Source: DATKYV01 sp035528275
GTDB taxonomy: Bacteria > Acidobacteriota > Terriglobia > UBA7540
Assembly (NCBI GenBank): GCA_035528275.1
Contig: DATKYV010000169.1
Span: 1 to 6,151 of the forward strand
Direction of reading: 5' to 3'
Length of the DNA stretch: 6,151 bases
The translations under genes and the position numbers were made by a program. Each line of letters begins with the position of its first letter. Position 1 is the stretch's first letter. Of the stretch, positions 1 to 5,442 are shown piece by piece. The notes beneath the pieces were generated by a model, which was not told the origin of the DNA, did no database searches, and worked only from the letters and a program-made list of their open reading frames with translations.

Positions 1-366
1 GGTGGCTGGACGGTGCGACAGGTCGTGCATCACCTGGCGGACAGTCACATGAACGCCTACGTGCGCTTCAAGCTGGCGCTCACCGAAAACGAGCCGACCA
101 TCAAGACTTACGAGCAGGAGGGCTGGGCGGAGACGGTGGACGCGCGCACCGCACCGGTGGAGGTCTCGCTTGCCCTGATCGAAGGGTTGCACCACCGCTG
201 GGTGATGTTCCTGAAAGGCATGAGCGCGCCGGACTTTGCCCGCAAGTTCAACCATCCGGAGATGGGTTCGCTGACCCTGGAAAAACTCCTGGGGATGTAC
301 GCCTGGCACGGGCGGCACCACGTGGCGCATATCACAGGATTGCGGCAGAGAATGGGATGGAAATGA
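1..366 (+). CDS. DinB/YfiT-like metal-dependent transferase or hydrolase, 5' end missing
   Basis: This is the C-terminal 121 residues of a DinB-fold four-helix protein. The frame is open at base 1, so the start lies outside the window; family members are about 170 residues, so roughly 50 are missing. The nearest family I recognise is YfiT (putative metal-dependent hydrolase, called bacillithiol transferase in Firmicutes). Seen in the fragment: the helix VVHHLADSHMNAY near residues 8-20, and the C-terminal helix YAWHGRHHVAHI near residues 100-111. These histidines, with the H-x3-H pair at fragment residues 103 and 107, match the three-His metal site of the family. Family knowledge suggests thiol transfer or detoxification in the cytosol; the actual substrate cannot be read from sequence. 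The next gene starts 116 bases downstream, beyond a repeat, so shared transcription is uncertain. Confidence 0.85.
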   Translation, partial: GGWTVRQVVHHLADSHMNAYVRFKLALTENEPTIKTYEQEGWAETVDARTAPVEVSLALIEGLHHRWVMFLKGMSAPDFARKFNHPEMGSLTLEKLLGMYAWHGRHHVAHITGLRQRMGWK

Positions 367-368
367 GG

Positions 369-408
369 AATTGAGTCATTGATTCATCGGGTCATTGAGC
401 CATTGAAG
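369..408. repeat. Left array of five degenerate octamers (consensus CATTGAnT)
   Basis: Five consecutive 8-base units can be read: AATTGAGT, CATTGATT, CATCGGGT, CATTGAGC and CATTGAAG. The third unit is the most diverged. The unit is the reverse complement (phase-shifted) of the octamer repeated at 456-495, so the two arrays form a large imperfect inverted repeat around a 47-base centre. The array begins three bases after the stop codon of the upstream gene. Confidence 0.7.
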
Positions 409-455
409 AGCGAACAGCCCGACTTTTGGCACAGCGGCCCGATGGCTTGGCGCTT

Positions 456-495
456 TCAATGATTCAATGGTGCAATGATTCAATGAATCAATCGG
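456..495. repeat. Right array of five octamers (consensus TCAATGAT) covering the pdxT start
   Basis: Five tandem 8-base units can be read: TCAATGAT, TCAATGGT, GCAATGAT, TCAATGAA and TCAATCGG. Each of the first four contains an ATG, at 459, 467, 475 and 483, spaced exactly 8 bases apart. The ATGs therefore cycle through the three reading frames, and only those at 459 and 483 are in frame with pdxT. The array is inverted relative to the one at 369-408. By eye about 30 of 40 positions could pair between the arms. Confidence 0.75.
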
Positions 496-1079
496 CAAAG
501 GTTGGCATTCTCGCCGTGCAGGGTGACTTTGAGCTGCACGCGAAAATGCTGGAGCGCATGGGCACACCGTGGAAGCTGGTGAAGCGGGCCGCGGATCTGG
601 ACGGCTTGGGCGCGCTCATCATGCCGGGCGGTGAGAGCACGACGATGTTGAAATTCTTCGAGGCCGAATGCCTGGGCTCGGCGGTGAAGGAATTTGCCGC
701 GGCGGGGAAGCCCATCTTCGGCACCTGCGCGGGGGCGATTCTGCTGGCCAAAGAAGTTTTGAACCCGCCGCAGGAGCGCTTGGCGCTGCTCGACATCTCC
801 ATCGAGCGCAACGCCTACGGGCGGCAGGTGGATAGCGCCGTGCGGCAAGGCGAGTGCCCGGAGCTGGCTGACCATCCCATCGAGATGGTTTTTATCCGTG
901 CGCCCATCATCCGCCGGGTGGGCGAAGGCGTCCGGGTGCTGGGCCGCGCTGACGGCGTGCCCGTGCTGGTGGAGCAGGGAAACATCCTCGCCGCCACTTT
1001 CCATCCTGAACTTACCGAAGATGAGACGATCCACCGGTATTTCCTGAGCAAGCAGCTGCAAACCGACTACGGGAGATAG
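483..1079 (+). CDS. pdxT: Pyridoxal 5'-phosphate synthase glutaminase subunit PdxT
   Basis: PdxT hydrolyses glutamine and channels ammonia to the synthase PdxS, which makes pyridoxal 5'-phosphate from ribose 5-phosphate and glyceraldehyde 3-phosphate (DXP-independent vitamin B6 pathway, cytosolic). The 198-residue length is normal for the family. Visible motifs are the N-terminal VGILAVQGDF at residues 7-16, PGGESTT at 48-54, the nucleophile elbow FGTCAGAILLA with Cys82, and FHPEL with His174 and Glu176, which complete the class I glutaminase triad. I chose the ATG at 483 because it leaves the usual short lead before the first beta strand. An in-frame ATG at 459 and a TTG at 426 would add repeat-encoded residues. 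No good Shine-Dalgarno sequence precedes any candidate start. The partner pdxS is not in the window, whereas in many genomes it is adjacent. The start codon lies within an octamer array. Confidence 0.95.
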   Translation: MNQSAKVGILAVQGDFELHAKMLERMGTPWKLVKRAADLDGLGALIMPGGESTTMLKFFEAECLGSAVKEFAAAGKPIFGTCAGAILLAKEVLNPPQERLALLDISIERNAYGRQVDSAVRQGECPELADHPIEMVFIRAPIIRRVGEGVRVLGRADGVPVLVEQGNILAATFHPELTEDETIHRYFLSKQLQTDYGR

Positions 1080-1107
1080 CGGCCATGATGTCTAATCCTG
1101 AAGCGGG

Positions 1108-1116
1108 TGCTATACT
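1108..1116 (+). promoter_or_regulatory. Extended -10 promoter for hicAB
   Basis: The sequence TGCTATACT is an extended -10 element (TG-n-TATACT, with TATACT at 1111-1116). No good -35 hexamer is seen at 16-18 bases upstream, which is tolerated by extended -10 promoters. Transcription would be expected to start about 7 bases downstream, near 1122-1124, on or next to the hicA GTG start codon at 1123. Confidence 0.55.
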
Positions 1117-1122
1117 TTCTCA

Positions 1123-1311
1123 GTGAAAGTCAGAGAAGTGATTGGCCTGCTCGAGCGGGACGGTTGGAGGTTGGTGAGAATGAAGGGGAGCCACCGTCAG
1201 TTCAAGCACTCTGCAAAGCCTGGAACCGTGACTGTGGCCGGTAAGTCTGGTTTGGATGTTCCGCCCGGAACCTTGAACAGCATTCTGAAGCAGGCCGGAC
1301 TGAAACCGTAA
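1123..1311 (+). CDS. hicA: HicA-type mRNA interferase toxin
   Basis: HicA toxins have a double-stranded-RNA-binding-like fold and cleave mRNA on or off the ribosome, arresting growth when not bound by HicB. This 62-residue protein has the usual length and layout: an N-terminal helix VREVIGLLERDGW (residues 3-15), the signature MKGSHRQF with the catalytic His24 (residues 20-27), the strand TVTVAGKSG, and the C-terminal PPGTLNSILKQAGL helix typical of the family. The start is GTG at 1123, preceded by no Shine-Dalgarno sequence but by an extended -10 box 7 bases upstream, which suggests a leaderless transcript. The stop overlaps the ribosome binding site of hicB, so the two are translationally linked. 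I count GC at about 56%, which appears lower than in the neighbouring genes and would fit a mobile toxin-antitoxin module. Confidence 0.93.
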   Translation: MKVREVIGLLERDGWRLVRMKGSHRQFKHSAKPGTVTVAGKSGLDVPPGTLNSILKQAGLKP

Positions 1312-1317
1312 AGGAGG
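1311..1317 (+). promoter_or_regulatory. Strong ribosome binding site for hicB overlapping the hicA stop
   Basis: AAGGAGG begins on the last base of the hicA TAA and sits 5 bases before the hicB ATG at 1323. Toxin and antitoxin share a message. The antitoxin has a near-perfect Shine-Dalgarno sequence while the toxin has none, which should favour antitoxin synthesis. Confidence 0.85.
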
Positions 1318-1322
1318 CCCGC

Positions 1323-1529
1323 ATGCAGTATTTGGTTGTGGTTGAGCGAGGCGATTCGAGCTTTGGGGCTTATGTGCCTGACTTGCCGGGATGTGTCGCC
1401 GTGGGTGAGACACGCGGAGAAGTCCTACGGCTCATTCGAGAAGCTATCGAGATGCACTTGCAGAGTATGCGCCAGGATGGCGTCGTGATCCCCGAGCCGA
1501 AGTCCACCACTGAGTATGTCCAGATCTAA
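1323..1529 (+). CDS. hicB: HicB-type antitoxin, short form without DNA-binding domain
   Basis: HicB proteins bind and block HicA through a partial RNase H-like fold. The 68-residue product shows the family pattern: strand MQYLVVVERGDSSFGAYVPDLPGCVAVGET (residues 1-30, with the diagnostic YVPDLPGC), the helix EVLRLIREAIEMHLQSMRQDG, and the closing strand VIPEPKS. There is no C-terminal helix-turn-helix or ribbon-helix-helix segment of the kind that longer HicB proteins use to repress their own promoter. Autoregulation through this protein alone is therefore unlikely or works differently. It lies 11 bases after hicA in the same transcript. Orphan HicB-like proteins exist, but the adjacent hicA makes a working pair likely. 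Confidence 0.93.
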   Translation: MQYLVVVERGDSSFGAYVPDLPGCVAVGETRGEVLRLIREAIEMHLQSMRQDGVVIPEPKSTTEYVQI

Positions 1530-1557
1530 GATTTCAGCCAGCTCCTCCTGCTGAATC
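1530..1557 (+). other. Imperfect hairpin after hicB
   Basis: TTCAGC at 1533-1538 can pair with GCTGAA at 1550-1555 across an 11-base loop. GA/TC pairs extend the stem past one bulged T. No T-run follows, so this is not a classical intrinsic terminator; it could slow or end the hicAB transcript, or be chance. Confidence 0.25.
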
Positions 1558-1597
1558 CTCAAATGACTCAAGTTTCATTCTGTGATATCAAGGGGCC

Positions 1598-2038
1598 ATG
1601 GCTGCTCCCGGCGAAACTAGCCCGCTGAACATCTTGTTTGTATGCGTGGGGAACTCGTGCCGAAGCCAGATGGCGGAGGCCTTCGCCAACCAGCTCGGCG
1701 AGGGACGCGCGCGGGCGTGGAGCGCCGGGTCAGCGCCGCTGGGGCACATCACTCCCGAGACGCACGATGTTCTGCGGGAAAAGGGAATTTCCCTCGAAGG
1801 GCACAGGTCGAAAGGTCTCGGCGACGTGCCGATGAACGACATGGACGTGGTAGTGGGCATGGGGTGCGAAGTGAGCTGTCCCGTCCCTGTGGGCTTCAAG
1901 GGTCGCATAGTTGACTGGGACGTCCCCGACCCTTACGGCCAGGATCTCGACTACTTCCGGAGCGTTCGCGATATGATCGAGCGGCAGGTGGCGGCGCTGA
2001 TTGAAGACATCCAGGAATCGGTTCCGGCCAAAACGTAG
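1598..2038 (+). CDS. arsC: Arsenate reductase-like protein (low-molecular-weight phosphatase fold)
   Basis: Members of this family reduce arsenate to arsenite using a phosphatase-type P-loop and further cysteines; close relatives are protein tyrosine phosphatases. The 146-residue product carries the P-loop CVGNSCRSQMAEAF with nucleophile Cys16 and Arg22, the SAGS strand at residues 42-45, and the acid-loop aspartate in DVPDPYG (Asp111). A pair of cysteines, Cys90 and Cys94, lies in GMGCEVSCPVP. The GxGCxxxCP spacing resembles the actinobacterial-type ArsC group more than the longer Cys82-Cys89 spacing of the Bacillus thioredoxin-linked enzyme; this is comparison from memory. The ATG at 1598 follows AAGGGG at 1590-1595, rather close to the start. 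No arsenite exporter or ArsR repressor is in the window, so phosphatase activity is a fair alternative. A DtxR-type regulator follows after 64 bases. Confidence 0.85.
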   Translation: MAAPGETSPLNILFVCVGNSCRSQMAEAFANQLGEGRARAWSAGSAPLGHITPETHDVLREKGISLEGHRSKGLGDVPMNDMDVVVGMGCEVSCPVPVGFKGRIVDWDVPDPYGQDLDYFRSVRDMIERQVAALIEDIQESVPAKT

Positions 2039-2091
2039 CCACGCTGCTTTGGCTCGCACCATGCGCGATTCAACGCATATCTCACGAACCC

Positions 2092-2098
2092 AAAAGGG
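2092..2098 (+). promoter_or_regulatory. Ribosome binding site deciding the dtxR-family gene start
   Basis: AAAAGGG ends 4 bases before the ATG at 2103. Neither of the in-frame upstream candidates (ATG 2061, TTG 2001) has a comparable site, and both would add an Arg-rich tail not seen in the family; the TTG would also overlap the end of the arsenate reductase gene. Confidence 0.6.
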
Positions 2099-2102
2099 CC
2101 GG

Positions 2103-2762
2103 ATGGCGGAGCACGCTAGCATCTCGCAAGAGGATTACCTCAAGGTGATCTACAAGATGCTATCGAGTTCCGAGGAGCCCATCAGCGCGCGGCTCTCCGA
2201 GCAGTTGAAGGTGACGCCGCCCGCCGTGACCACGGCGCTGAAGCGCATGGCGCGCCACGGCTACGTGCGGCTGGATTCGAGGAGCGGCCACATCCGGCTG
2301 ACGCGCCAGGGCAGGCGGATCGCCCGGCGGCTGGTGCTGCGACATCGGCTGGTGGAGAAGCTCCTCACCGAAGTCCTGGGGATGGATTGGAAAGTTGTCC
2401 ACGAGGAGGCCGAAAAGCTCGAACACGCCATCTCCGAAGAAGTGGAGCGGCGGCTCTTGGAGTATTTCGGTCGCGACGGCACCTGCCCGCATGGGTATCC
2501 TCTGTTCGGTGGCGTGGCCAAGCTGCGTCGGCAGGGCGCCAAGCCGCTCGATCAGGAGCAGCCCGGCGCGCGGCTAAAGGTGGTGCGCGTCGACGAGGGA
2601 TTCGGCTTTCTGGAGTTTCTCGACCGGCTGCACATTCGTCCCGGGACCGAGGTACGGGTCATCGACCGGACGTTTGATGAGACCATGACGCTGGCCGTGG
2701 GTTCGCGCCGCCACTACCTGGCCAAGAGCACGACGGCGCGCATCTGGGTGAAGAAGGTTTGA
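2103..2762 (+). CDS. DtxR/MntR-family metal-dependent transcriptional repressor, three-domain form
   Basis: These regulators bind Mn(II) or Fe(II) and then repress metal uptake or related genes. The 219-residue product has the N-terminal winged helix (about 6-68, including SARLSEQLKVTPPAVTTALKRM), the dimerisation and metal-binding domain (about 69-136), and a C-terminal SH3-like/FeoA-type domain (about 154-219). Aligned by eye, the metal ligands are Asp11, His81, Glu85, His100, Glu104, Glu107 and His108. Asp11 and Glu104 replace the Met10 and Cys102 of diphtheria DtxR and match Asp8 and Glu99 of Bacillus MntR, which hints at manganese. MntR Glu11 is replaced by Lys14, however. The CPHGYP motif at 128-133 is typical of the long DtxR branch. 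The ATG at 2103 was preferred over an upstream TTG at 2001 because AAAAGGG precedes it and the protein then begins just before the conserved EDYLKVIY helix. No metal transporter is nearby to name the target. Confidence 0.92.
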   Translation: MAEHASISQEDYLKVIYKMLSSSEEPISARLSEQLKVTPPAVTTALKRMARHGYVRLDSRSGHIRLTRQGRRIARRLVLRHRLVEKLLTEVLGMDWKVVHEEAEKLEHAISEEVERRLLEYFGRDGTCPHGYPLFGGVAKLRRQGAKPLDQEQPGARLKVVRVDEGFGFLEFLDRLHIRPGTEVRVIDRTFDETMTLAVGSRRHYLAKSTTARIWVKKV

Positions 2763-2839
2763 GGGGTCCGCACGGAGAGGGTGGAGTCGCGACTTCTCAG
2801 TCTGCTGCCGCGCCGGGCTGGGGGCTCAAAAGCCGGGTA

Positions 2840-2867
2840 TTGTATAGCTGATTCAGCATGGTATGAT
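2840..2867 (+). promoter_or_regulatory. Probable promoter of the cyclase-kinase operon, with internal palindrome
   Basis: TGGTATGAT (TATGAT at 2862-2867) is an extended -10 element. A weak -35, TTGTAT at 2840-2845, lies 16 bases upstream. Within the spacer is the 11-base palindrome GCTGATTCAGC at 2847-2857, placed where a repressor or activator could act. Transcription would start near 2874, leaving a leader of about 120 bases before the GTG at 2994. That leader includes a small GGTGA/TCACC hairpin at 2883-2895. Confidence 0.5.
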
Positions 2868-2993
2868 GCGAGCCCACGGCAGGGTGAGGGTCACCGTCAT
2901 ATTCGTGGTGCAAGGCGGGGATTTCGAGACCCGAGCCGGGAGTCGGTTCCGAGAGCAACAAAGCACAAACAGGCTAGGTAGGAAATAGCGCTA

Positions 2994-4958
2994 GTGGCAG
3001 AGTCTTCGCGTTCCTCCGTTCAATTCGCCATCAGGGCCGTCCAGCGTCCCGTGGGATGGTTTCTCATCCTTGTGGGTTTGTGTTTTGCCGTCCTCTTTGG
3101 CCTGCAATTCCCGCATTCTCCCAAGCTCGACGAGGTCTCGTTGATCGGCCACATTCACCGCTGGGGCGATCCTCTCATCACCCGATTCGCGTCCTGGTTT
3201 GACAAGGAGTGGCCGACCCCTTCCCCCAGTTTTATCCCGCTCGTTGTTGCCTTGGCCACCTGGGGGATCAAGCTCGCCGTCGACGCGATCTTCCTTCAGA
3301 CGTCCCGGCTGGTGGGTAAGTTGATGGGAGCGAAACGGCCGGTCACCAAGACGGGGGTTTACGAGGGAGCGGCCTTTGGCGACTTTGCGGTCTCCGCCGA
3401 CTCCGCAAAAGGTCGCGACCAACTGCTCAAGCGCTATCGGGAACTTGAAGACGCCCTCAAATCGGCGCGGCGCAAGCGCTGTGCCTTTCTTTCCGTCGAC
3501 ATCGTGGGCTCCACCTCCATGAAGCAGGGGGAGACGGAGACGGCGATTTCCGCCACCTTCCAGGCTTATGAGGAGATGCTCAAGGAAATCTTCGAGCAGC
3601 ACGCCGCTTGGAAGACCGCCTGGACCCCCGACGGCGTGATGGTGTGCTTCCTGCAGCTCGACCTGGCGGTGGCCGCCGGGCAGGAAGTACTGCGGAAACT
3701 TCGGGAGTTCAATCAGAAGCACAACAAGCTGCGAACATCCTTCCGCGTGCGCAGTGGTCTGAACGAAGGCGAGGTGGCCATCTTCGAAGACAGCAAACTG
3801 GAGAAGGTGGTGGACCACACCATTGACGTGGCGGGGCACATGCAGAAGGAGGGGAGGCCCAACGCCCTGTGGTTGGGCGCCTCGATTTACAACGCCCTGG
3901 GCGAGAAAACAGGCTTCCGGAAGACCAATAGCGAAGTCGACGGGATGCTGGTGTACGAATGGTCGGCGGACCGCAGCTGGGCGGTCGAAATGCCGGAGGA
4001 AGCCGCCGCCGGAGCTACCTTGGGGCCCGTCTCCACGGCGGCAGGGCATCCCAGAATGCGGCCGGCGGGTGAGGTGCGGAAGATCGGCCGCTATGAAATC
4101 CAGTCGGAGCTGGGCCGCGGCGCCATGGGCGCGGTCTACAAGGCGCGCGATCCGCAGATCGGCCGCACGGTCGCCATCAAGATTATCCTGATGACCAATC
4201 AGTCACCCGAAGCGGCGGAGGAATACAAGCAACGGTTCTACCGCGAAGCGCAAACGGCCGGGCAGATGTCGCACCCCGGCATCGTCACTATCTATGACGT
4301 CAACGAAGATGAGTACGGCCAGCCCTTCCTGGTGATGGAATTCATCGAGGGGACGACTCTGGAATCCCTGCTCGCTCCCGCCAAGGCCGGCCAGAAGAAG
4401 CTACGCCCGCCACTGAAGCAATTGATTGACATCTCCTCGCAAGTGGCGGACGCCCTCGATTACGCCCACCGCCGGAAAGTTATCCATCGCGACATCAAGC
4501 CCGCCAACATCCTGGTGACCTCGGACGTCAAGGCCAAGATCGCCGACTTCGGCATCGCCAAGCTGGCCGGCACGACCATGACCCAAACCGGCCTGCTGGT
4601 GGGCACGCCCGCCTTCATGTCGCCGGAGCAGATTACCGGCCGTTCCATCGATTCCCGGAGCGACATCTTCTCCTTCGGCATTGTGCTTTACTGGATGTTT
4701 ACGGGCAAAAGGCCCTTCCCGGGCGATGCGATTACGGAAGTGGCTTACAAGGTGGTCCACGCCGCGCCGGCTCCCCTCCGCGAGGTGGACTCGACCTTGC
4801 CCCTCGACCTTGACGATATTCTCAGCCGCTGCCTGGCGAAGAAACCCGATGAGCGCTACGCCAGCGCCGGGGAGATCACTGCCGCGTTCGAAGTGCTGAA
4901 GGCGAAACAACTGGTCCCCAGCACTCCAAGAGCTCGCCGTTCCAAGGTCAAGAAATAA
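2994..4958 (+). CDS. Membrane-anchored class III cyclase-like domain fused to a Hanks-type Ser/Thr protein kinase
   Basis: The 654-residue protein has, in order: a hydrophobic helix at about 22-39; a loop of about 40 residues, likely periplasmic; a second helix at about 80-101; a charged, probably coiled segment (141-161); a class III nucleotide cyclase domain (about 162-325); an Ala/Pro-rich linker (335-362); and a Ser/Thr kinase domain (about 364-634) with a basic tail. The kinase looks fully active: glycine loop LGRGAMGAVY (373-382), Lys396, Glu418, HRD with Asp500, Asn505, DFG at 518-520, an activation loop rich in Thr (527-532), and SPE in place of APE. The cyclase keeps metal Asp169 (VDIVGST) and Asp213 (TPDGVMV). 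The canonical N-x3-R pair, however, reads Asp278 and His282, the base-selecting Asp reads His275, and the Lys position reads Ala209. I infer a sensor pseudo-cyclase controlling a kinase. The start is GTG, with AGG at 2980-2982. It heads a three-gene operon. Confidence 0.93.
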   Translation: MAESSRSSVQFAIRAVQRPVGWFLILVGLCFAVLFGLQFPHSPKLDEVSLIGHIHRWGDPLITRFASWFDKEWPTPSPSFIPLVVALATWGIKLAVDAIFLQTSRLVGKLMGAKRPVTKTGVYEGAAFGDFAVSADSAKGRDQLLKRYRELEDALKSARRKRCAFLSVDIVGSTSMKQGETETAISATFQAYEEMLKEIFEQHAAWKTAWTPDGVMVCFLQLDLAVAAGQEVLRKLREFNQKHNKLRTSFRVRSGLNEGEVAIFEDSKLEKVVDHTIDVAGHMQKEGRPNALWLGASIYNALGEKTGFRKTNSEVDGMLVYEWSADRSWAVEMPEEAAAGATLGPVSTAAGHPRMRPAGEVRKIGRYEIQSELGRGAMGAVYKARDPQIGRTVAIKIILMTNQSPEAAEEYKQRFYREAQTAGQMSHPGIVTIYDVNEDEYGQPFLVMEFIEGTTLESLLAPAKAGQKKLRPPLKQLIDISSQVADALDYAHRRKVIHRDIKPANILVTSDVKAKIADFGIAKLAGTTMTQTGLLVGTPAFMSPEQITGRSIDSRSDIFSFGIVLYWMFTGKRPFPGDAITEVAYKVVHAAPAPLREVDSTLPLDLDDILSRCLAKKPDERYASAGEITAAFEVLKAKQLVPSTPRARRSKVKK

Positions 4959-4965
4959 TCCCTCC

Positions 4966-4970
4966 GGAGG
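4966..4970 (+). promoter_or_regulatory. Ribosome binding site of the 149-residue gene, within a perfect palindrome
   Basis: GGAGG lies 5 bases before the ATG at 4976. With the preceding CCTCC it forms the perfect palindrome CCTCCGGAGG at 4961-4970, between the kinase stop and the next start. With no loop it cannot fold on itself as a hairpin. Confidence 0.8.
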
Positions 4971-4975
4971 ACGAG

Positions 4976-5425
4976 ATGCGGGAACACCCCGACCACTACG
5001 ACGCCGAGCTCGTGCTCCGTCTCTATGACCTCCGGCGCGAGGCGAAGCTGCGCCAGGCGCGCGATTGGTTTGTGCGCGAGTTCGAAGCGGCGGACGTGGC
5101 GGAGTTGCAGAAGCGTATCCCGCCCGGCAGCAAGGAAAATGAGTTCTTCCGCATGAACGTGGGCTACTGGGACATGGTCGCGTCCATCGTCAATCACGGC
5201 CTCATCAAAGAGGAATTCTTCTTCGAGAACACCACGGAATTCTGGGTGGTCTGGGACAAGATCAAACACCTGGCGGCGGGAATGCGCAGCACGACGAAGA
5301 ATCCGCTGATGTGGAAGAACCTCGAAACCCTGGCGGAGAAGTTCGAAAAGTGGATGACCCGCCAGGCCCCAGAAGCCCTCGATGCCCTCCGCCAACGGCT
5401 GGCGGAGGCTTCCAAGAAAAAATAG
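4976..5425 (+). CDS. Unrecognised soluble helical protein, second gene of the kinase operon
   Basis: I do not recognise this 149-residue protein with confidence. It has no signal peptide or membrane segment. It looks almost wholly helical, strongly charged and rich in aromatic residues in the middle, for example NEFFRMNVGYWDM (55-67), EEFFFENTTEFWVVWDKI (79-96) and FEKWM (123-127), and it ends in a lysine tail. The central part, YWDMVASIVNHGLIKEEFFFE, vaguely recalls the DUF4760 type of small uncharacterised bacterial proteins; this is a weak impression. The ATG at 4976 is set by a strong GGAGG 5 bases upstream. Only 17 bases separate it from the kinase stop and 17 bases lie between its stop and the next gene, so all three are probably made from one message. 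A role as substrate, adaptor or regulator of the kinase is inference from position only. Confidence 0.85.
   Translation: MREHPDHYDAELVLRLYDLRREAKLRQARDWFVREFEAADVAELQKRIPPGSKENEFFRMNVGYWDMVASIVNHGLIKEEFFFENTTEFWVVWDKIKHLAAGMRSTTKNPLMWKNLETLAEKFEKWMTRQAPEALDALRQRLAEASKKK
5386..5408 (+). other. 9-bp perfect hairpin inside the 3' end of the 149-residue gene
   Basis: CCTCCGCCA (5386-5394) and TGGCGGAGG (5400-5408) are perfect inverted repeats around ACGGC. The hairpin lies 22 bases before the ribosome binding site of the membrane-protein gene. It is followed by an A-run, not a T-run, so it is not an intrinsic terminator on this strand. TGGCGGAG/CTCCGCCA recurs, with the arms in swapped order, in the hairpin at 5856-5892. 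Confidence 0.6.
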
Positions 5426-5430
5426 CGGTC

Positions 5431-5437
5431 GGGGAGG
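5431..5437 (+). promoter_or_regulatory. Strong ribosome binding site of the four-helix membrane protein gene
   Basis: GGGGAGG lies 5 bases before the ATG at 5443. It fixes this start over an in-frame non-ATG codon at 5311 that would overlap the upstream gene and add a proline-rich stretch unlike a membrane protein start. Confidence 0.85.
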
Positions 5438-5442
5438 TCAAT

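Noticed and set aside
426..482. TTG start giving a longer PdxT
   Set aside because: The extra 19 residues come partly from the octamer repeat and have no counterpart before the conserved first strand of PdxT. There is no ribosome binding site at the TTG.
369..495. The octamer arrays as a CRISPR-like array
   Set aside because: The units are 8 bases, directly abutting and inverted between the two blocks. There are no spacers and no cas genes.
480..1061. Open frame on the minus strand opposite pdxT
   Set aside because: It is antisense to an unambiguous pdxT and has the His/Arg-rich composition of a shadow frame.
2001..2102. Upstream TTG or ATG (2061) start for the DtxR-type gene
   Set aside because: It would add an Arg-rich tail unlike the family, and the TTG would overlap the arsC-like gene. 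The ATG at 2103 has AAAAGGG in place.
2781..2981. Open frame of 66 codons between the dtxR-type gene and the kinase gene
   Set aside because: It has a GTG start with no clear ribosome binding site, a composition unlike a folded protein, and it runs through the probable promoter.
2991..4049. Long open frame of 352 codons on the minus strand, antisense to the cyclase-kinase gene
   Set aside because: It lies wholly over the coding region of a gene with clear domain motifs. Its translation has no recognisable domain and is of the Gly/His/Arg-rich kind expected from the complement of GC-rich coding DNA.
4961..4970. Perfect palindrome CCTCCGGAGG as a translation-blocking hairpin
   Set aside because: With no loop bases it cannot fold on itself. 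The GGAGG is explained as the ribosome binding site.
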